From the NCBI GenBank assembly GCA_963704405.1, contig OY969903.1, forward strand, positions 2,356,001-2,420,000: 64,000 bases of DNA, read 5' to 3'. Shown in pieces: positions 58,967 through 64,000 of the stretch (its first letter is position 1; each line of letters opens with the position of its first letter). Origin of the DNA: MFD01213-c1 sp963704405. GTDB taxonomy: Bacteria; Planctomycetota; Phycisphaerae; Tepidisphaerales; Tepidisphaeraceae. The translations under genes were made by a program, and so were the position numbers. The notes beneath the pieces were generated by a model. That model did not search any database and was not told the origin of the DNA. It saw only the letters and a program-made list of their open reading frames with translations.

Positions 58967-59231
58967 GCGATCCTCCTGCCAAAATATCTACGCGTTAGTA
59001 ACCGCTAAAGTTCTCGCCTGCATTCCTCCTGCAGGCGCACCGACCGCCCCATGAAGTTACACCAACTATACGAAGGGCCTGCGGAGCGTAATGGCAAAAA
59101 AAATAAAAAGTTACTGAATATCTATGGATATGGATGCATAGGAGAGTGTTTCGCATTTTAGGCGGGATAATGCGAAAAGCCTGCCTTGCCGGGGATGCCA
59201 GCGGCGTCAGCGGCATTTATCACAGCGAGGA

Positions 59232-60209
59232 CTAAACCACGCGATCCAGCAATGCTTCGCCGGTGGTGAAGCGGCGGAGGTTATTGGTGAAATGTTCGAC
59301 CAGCCGCTCGAATTCGGTGTCGTGGCCGCCGGCGGTGTGAGGAGTGATGTAGCAGTTTGGTGTGGTCCAGAGAGGGTGGTGGGGAGGCAGGGGCTCGGGA
59401 GTAGTGACGTCTAGATAGGCGGCGGCCAATTTGTTGTTTTGCAGGGCGGATTGGAGTGCGTATTGATCGACGGTTGGGCCGCGGCCGATGTTATAGAAGT
59501 TGGCGGTGGGTTTGATGCGGGCGAGGCGGTCGGCGGTGAAGAAGTTTTCGGTGGCCGCCGCTTCGGGGAGGATGTTGATGACATGGTCGGCTTGGGGAAG
59601 AAAGGTGTCGGCTTCGGCGGGGGTTATGGTTCTGATGGGGTCACCGGCGCGGGGGGTTCGGCGGACGCCGATCAGGTTCAGACGCAGCGGTGTAAGCAGT
59701 TCGACCAATCGGCGGGCAATTGCGCCCAGGCCGTAGATGATTGCGGTTTGCCCGTCGAGGAGGCGTGAGCCCATGCGGATAGGTTCACGGTCCCAGTCGC
59801 GAGGACCGCGCTGAGCTTCGATAGCCTGGGGCAGCCGACGGGCGAGGGACATCATCATCGCCAGTATATGTTCGGCGCAGGGGGCGTCGAAGACACTGGA
59901 GCTGTTGGTGACAGCGGCGCCGCGCAACTGCATTATCGATCGAAAGTTGGGTGTGTCGTATCGCGTATAGCCGGCGCTGGTGAGCTGTATCCACTTTACA
60001 TTTGGCAGTTCTGTAAGCTGCTGCGGATTGGGTTGGCCGAAGGCGACATCAGCCTCGGCCAGCAGCGGATCGTGGCTGCCGGCGACGAGGTTGGAAGCGG
60101 GGGGCTTGTCTGAAAAGAGCAAGCGGTGGCCTTGGGAATTGTGCTTTAAAAGCTCAAGGGCGCTGCTGGTCAGGCGGGCATTTGACCAGATTGTGAGGGA
60201 TTGATTCAT
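59232..60209 (-). CDS. D-isomer-specific 2-hydroxyacid dehydrogenase family protein
   Basis: A 325-residue NAD(P)-dependent dehydrogenase. VKWIQLTSAGYTRYD, GQTAIIYGLGAIARRLVELL (Rossmann loop; GLGAIA), RIKPTANFYNIGRGPTVDQYAL, AYLDVTTPEPLPPHHPLW (catalytic Glu) and ITPHTAGGHDTEF (catalytic His) follow the family order. It resembles GhrA/GhrB-type glyoxylate/hydroxypyruvate reductases, but the substrate cannot be fixed. No ribosome-binding site is seen. A 265-bp gap with a GCCTGCA/TGCAGGC stem (about 59017-59037) separates it from the S53 gene downstream. Confidence 0.88.
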   Translation of the reverse strand: MNQSLTIWSNARLTSSALELLKHNSQGHRLLFSDKPPASNLVAGSHDPLLAEADVAFGQPNPQQLTELPNVKWIQLTSAGYTRYDTPNFRSIMQLRGAAVTNSSSVFDAPCAEHILAMMMSLARRLPQAIEAQRGPRDWDREPIRMGSRLLDGQTAIIYGLGAIARRLVELLTPLRLNLIGVRRTPRAGDPIRTITPAEADTFLPQADHVINILPEAAATENFFTADRLARIKPTANFYNIGRGPTVDQYALQSALQNNKLAAAYLDVTTPEPLPPHHPLWTTPNCYITPHTAGGHDTEFERLVEHFTNNLRRFTTGEALLDRVV

Positions 60210-60586
60210 ACACCCACTGATACCGTTTTTGGCGGCGGTCGGGAAGGTCGGGTGGTAGGTTCTTTGCTTGGCGGGTTGGGATGATCTGGAGCCGAATGGC
60301 GATTTAGCCGGAGGCTACGGGAATTTGCCGAGTCGCCATAAGTCCGGATTTGAAGCAGGAATATGTCAGCCAAATGCAATAAGTTGCTGGGCAGACATTT
60401 GTTTGTTTTTCTAAACCCAATCGCTTATCTTTAACGTAGCGCCGGAGCAAACATCGCGGATTACGCTCCCCAAAAGAGGAGCGTTTTAGGTGGGCATCGA
60501 AAAGACGGGCACGTCGTGCCCGTTTCACTCAACGCAAATGGCGGCCTAGGGAGTCCCTTCCCTTTGAGCATTTCTTCGGAGATTGT
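60210..60586 (+). other. 377-bp region with two hairpins ahead of the surface protein gene
   Basis: No gene is supported. It separates divergent genes and should hold both promoters. Two stems in the plus-strand leader are ACGCTCC/GGAGCGT followed by TTTT (60463-60487) and ACGGGCACG-T-CGTGCCCGT followed by TT (60505-60525). Both resemble short intrinsic terminators, although no plus-strand gene ends upstream, so leader attenuation or a dispersed palindrome are the options. Confidence 0.5.
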
Positions 60587-63500
60587 ATGTCCTTTTGGCG
60601 GAATGGAGTGGGCAAAGTGCGATCGACGGAATCCAAGCGGTCTAAGCTGGGAAAGCGATCACGCGTGCTGAAGTTCGCCTGCGAACCGATGGAAAGGCGG
60701 CGGTTGTTTGCGACCGTTTCCTGGGTGACCAACGGTGATGGTGATTGGTCTAATGGCGCCAATTGGAGTACGGGCAATGTCCCGGCGACGGGGGACGATG
60801 TTCAGATCGATATCCCTGGCCGAAATATCACCGTCACGTACGCCGCCGGTGGTACGCTTCATCTTAATAATATTCTCAACAACGAGCGGTTGATTATTGG
60901 TGGTGGTGGCGCGACCTGGACCGGCGGAACATGGGATGGCGCGGGCATCATCACCATGAACTCGCCACTCGCGCTTTCGGGCACCGCGGATAAAATTCTT
61001 AAAGACGGTGAAACGCTCGTAAACAGCAGCACCACAACCTTGACCGGCACCGGCAATTTGGTCGGACAAATCGGCGCTACGATCGAAAACCATGGTCTCT
61101 TCGATGTTCAAAGTGACGCGGACATTACATTTCCTTCAGGTGTCGGCGCCGGCAATTTCGAAAATTTTCCCGGCGCGGTTTTTCGCAAGTCCCAAGGTGG
61201 AACAAATCCCGGTGATATGACTGAATTGGGCGGAGCGCAGGGATTCGCATTCAATAACGACGGCGACTGCCAGATTCTCCAGGGAACCCTTGGTCTTGGT
61301 GACAATCAGGATACTTCAACATCTGTCGGCGGCACGTTTGAAATCTCTGCCGGCGCTGTCCTGGATTACCTGCGCGGTGTGAACAATATCATTTACTTTG
61401 TTCCACCACCGACCGCACCGGATGTCATTCCAGCAATCACCGGCAATGGTATATTGCGCGTCGATGGGGGCACCACTCAGCTTTTTGGCAATTTCGCTGT
61501 CCACCAGATTGACATGAATGCAGGAACTTTCCTGCTTCAAGCGAATATGACGGCGACAGCGGGGACTGCTCAGCGCATCAATGATTTCGCTTCAGCGAAC
61601 CGTGCCGACTCGGCCCGAACAGATATTTTTAACCTTCGCGGCGGTGTTTTTGGTGGAAATGGCGCAGGGACTTTTACAGTCAATAATGTTACCGGCGATT
61701 TAGCCACGCTTGTCGTGGGCAGCGCCCCGCCTATCGTTGCGGGAAGCACGTCCTTCAATTGGACCGGCGGAACATTGAGCGGCGGGGGCCGCCTTGTCAT
61801 CGATCCGGCGGTCACCACTGCATTGATTTCCACCACCGCGGCAAAGACCATAGCCGGCGGTTTTGCACTGGATGTGATTGGCCAGGTCATCTGGCGGGAC
61901 TCGGGCACACTGAGTCTAACTGGCGGCTCAACGATCTGGGTCCATCGTGCCGCCACGTTCTGGGATCAAAATGATGGCGCCATCACGGGCGCAGGGGATA
62001 CCGGGAATATTCTGAATTCGGGCAACTTTCTCAAGCAGGGTGGAGTCGGAACGACGACGATTGATGTGGGAATTAATTTCATCAATGACCAGTTTGGAAC
62101 GGTAGCGGGGCTTCGGCCAGTGCTTTATCCGACGGGTGTTTCGCCGCTGAGCGCGCGCTGGATGTTCGGACAGGCACAGTCGCATTTTTGGGTAACAGCA
62201 CCAATACAGATGTCATTTCAATCAATCCTGGCGCCACGCTGAGTTACTTGGCTGGTACACAGATCAATGGCACTAACAACACGCGTAACGTCGCAGCGAA
62301 GATTCTTGGCGTTGGCGGGGCGGGGACTGTCAACTTCGGCAACTGCACATTCACTGGCGACGCCGCGGCACTTCTGAACGTAGGGCAGGCGAACTTTAGT
62401 ATTGGTACTTATCTGTTCAACAATATCGCTCCGGGCGCTCAGGTCATCCATACCGGAACGTTCGCCGGCGTCACGACCGGAACCATCGGCGGTGCGGGCA
62501 CCATTGAAGTCATCACTTCGTTTCTCTGGGACAGCGGCGTGTTTAATGGAAACGGTTCGGGCACCAGTTCGCTTCTGCTCGATACGACCGCCATTCTCAC
62601 TATCAGCGCCGGTGATCGGCAGACAACCAACAATTATTCCATTGAAAATCGCGGCACAATCACTCATTCGGTTTCGCCTGGGCAATTGATCATTAACGGA
62701 AATTACACACAAACCAGCACAGGCGCGCTGAACGTTGCGATGGTTTCCGTTGCCGGCAATGCGGCGAGCGATAGCATCACCGTATCGGGCAATGTCACGA
62801 TCGCGGGGACTTTGAATGTGACGGCCGGTCCCGGCGTCCCTTTTGTCGATGGTCAGGTTTTCACCATCATCAATAACACGGGCGCTAATCCGATCGTCGG
62901 CACGTTCGTTGGGTTGATCGAGGGCAATACGCTGGCGGTTGGGGCTAATCGATTCATCATCAGTTACATCGGCGGCACCGGAAACGACATGACGCTGACC
63001 GCGCTGGTCTTTCCGGTTATCACGATTGCGTCGCCGGACCCGATTGTTGAAGGGAACGTGGGCAACACCAACTTGGTGTTCACCGTTTCGCTGTCTCAGC
63101 CCCTGATTCTGGATGTGAGCGTCGACTACGCGACGGCAAGCGGAACTGCGACCTCCGGCGTGGATTTCGTTCCTACCAGCGGAACACTGGTCATAGCGGC
63201 GGGACACACTTCAGGATCGATTATTGTTCCTGTCATCGGAGATTTGATTCCGGAACGGAATGAAACATTCACAGTGGCGCTAAGCAATCCGGTGCGTGGC
63301 ACACTTGGTGTGCCGGCGATTGCGACGGGCACGATTATTGATGATGACGCGCCGCCGCAAATATCTTTCAGCCAGCCCGTATACGCTGCCTTGGAGGGTG
63401 GAGGATCGACGACCATTACCGTCTCGCGCACTAATCCATCGGTCCCGGTGTCGGTGAACTATTCGACATCCACCGACACGGCGACTGCTGGTGTCGATTT

Positions 63501-64000
63501 CACTTCCACATCCGGAACGCTCAATTTTGGAGCTGGAGTGATCTCGCTGACATTCCAGGTGCCGATCCTTGATCCTGGAATTTCCGGAGGCACGCGATCG
63601 TTCAATGTAAACTTGTCCAACCCACATGGCGGTGGAGCGACCCTAGATCTTGCCACCGCCCAGGTGACGATCCTGGACAATGATCCGCCGCCTCCGGCGA
63701 TCTCCATTGGGAATGCAGGCGTCACTGAAGCGATCTATGGATCGATTGACGCGGTCTTCACGGTTACGCTTGGCAGTGCGGTCTCTGTCCCGCTGACGGT
63801 TCAATTTGCAACAGCCGACGGGACGGCGACTGCGGGCGCCGACTATGTCGCCGAGAGCGGCACGCTTACTTTCGCCGCCGGTCAGACCAGTGCCCAGGTG
63901 CATGTTCCGGTGAAGAGCGATTTCATTCAGGAAAGCGACGAAACCTTCACCGTCACCCTGAGCAATCCGAGCGGCGGCGCTACGCTCGGCACCGCCGTGG
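60587..64000 (+). CDS. Large secreted surface protein with Calx-beta repeats, frameshifted and cut by the window end
   Basis: The N-terminus has basic residues and FACEPMERRRLFA, a variant of the planctomycete LEPR-x-LL motif, then SWVTNGDGDWSNGANWSTGNVP, common at the start of autotransporter-like beta-helix proteins. About 700 residues of Gly/Thr/Asn-rich beta repeats follow. The frame breaks near 62100 (apparent stop at 62242) and continues in another frame as GTVAFLGNSTNTDVISINPG. From about 63010 three Calx-beta repeats appear (FTVSLSQPLILDVSVDYATA, ATSGVDFVPTSGTL, ERNETFTVALSNP and later copies), running off the window. A role in adhesion or calcium binding at the cell surface is inferred. 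Confidence 0.8.

Noticed and set aside
62218..63903. Several minus-strand frames opposite the Calx-beta region
   Set aside because: The plus strand encodes clear Calx-beta repeats throughout once the frameshift is allowed for; the minus frames are repeat-derived shadows.

Overview
The window looks like a chromosomal segment of a GC-rich member of the Planctomycetota, most likely a soil or freshwater Phycisphaerae-type bacterium. This is an inference. It rests on two large secreted proteins with the planctomycete-style LE(P/N)R-x-LL(S/F) N-terminal motif (one with a dockerin-like tail, one with Calx-beta repeats), several glycoside hydrolases, a GbsR-type regulator, an actinobacterial/archaeal-type inositol-phosphate synthase and weak Shine-Dalgarno usage. 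No tRNA, rRNA, CRISPR array, IS element or prophage was recognised.

Layout. 1-5.6 kb: partial Xaa-Pro peptidase, a small membrane protein, a TlyA-like methyltransferase, inositol-phosphate synthase, DUF1015, ispH. 5.8-9.9 kb: GH20 hexosaminidase, a TMTC-like membrane TPR protein, an EamA-type protein. 9.9-12.5 kb (minus): a respiratory oxidase-assembly-like group (small CxxC membrane protein, DUF420/CtaM, SCO1/SenC) and an ABC-2 permease. 12.7-20.7 kb (minus): DEAD-box helicase, GT87 mannosyltransferase-like protein, GH35, aquaporin, GH4. 20.9-25 kb: GbsR regulator with a perfect palindromic operator, PAS-HD-GYP, histidine phosphatase, TPR glycosyltransferase. 25-30.3 kb: an AraC regulator divergent from a Gfo/Idh/MocA dehydrogenase, a sugar isomerase, a GH88-like hydrolase and an SDR, probably a uronate/sugar catabolic operon. 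30.5-33.2 kb: SNF2 helicase. 33.3-36.2 kb (minus): a complete bufferin-type RiPP metallophore operon, bufA-bufB-bufC-bufD, whose precursor has a duplicated cysteine core. 36.6-45.5 kb: desaturase, LigD-phosphoesterase-like protein, carA, a CsrA-cytosine deaminase fusion, a FlgO/CsgG-like protein, rph, a lipoprotein, rdgB, a Usp, nadK. 46-56.3 kb: rpoB and rpoC, with one toxin-antitoxin pair between them and two more after rpoC; the first downstream pair is flanked by a 114-bp duplication of the 3' end of rpoC. 56.5-64 kb: S53 peptidase, a D-2-hydroxyacid dehydrogenase and a large Calx-beta surface protein running off the window.

The most notable systems are the bufferin operon (metal buffering or copper stress), the TA modules clustered in and around rpoBC with evidence of recombination at the rpoC 3' end, and the in-frame CsrA-deaminase fusion.

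A caution for all readers: at least twelve genes carry single-base indels (about 16 in 64 kb), including essential ones (ispH, carA) and conserved ones (rph, SCO1). In carA two indels compensate, so an uninterrupted ORF hides about 100 wrong residues. This pattern fits sequencing or assembly error better than mass pseudogenisation. I therefore annotate these as single genes with a frameshift.
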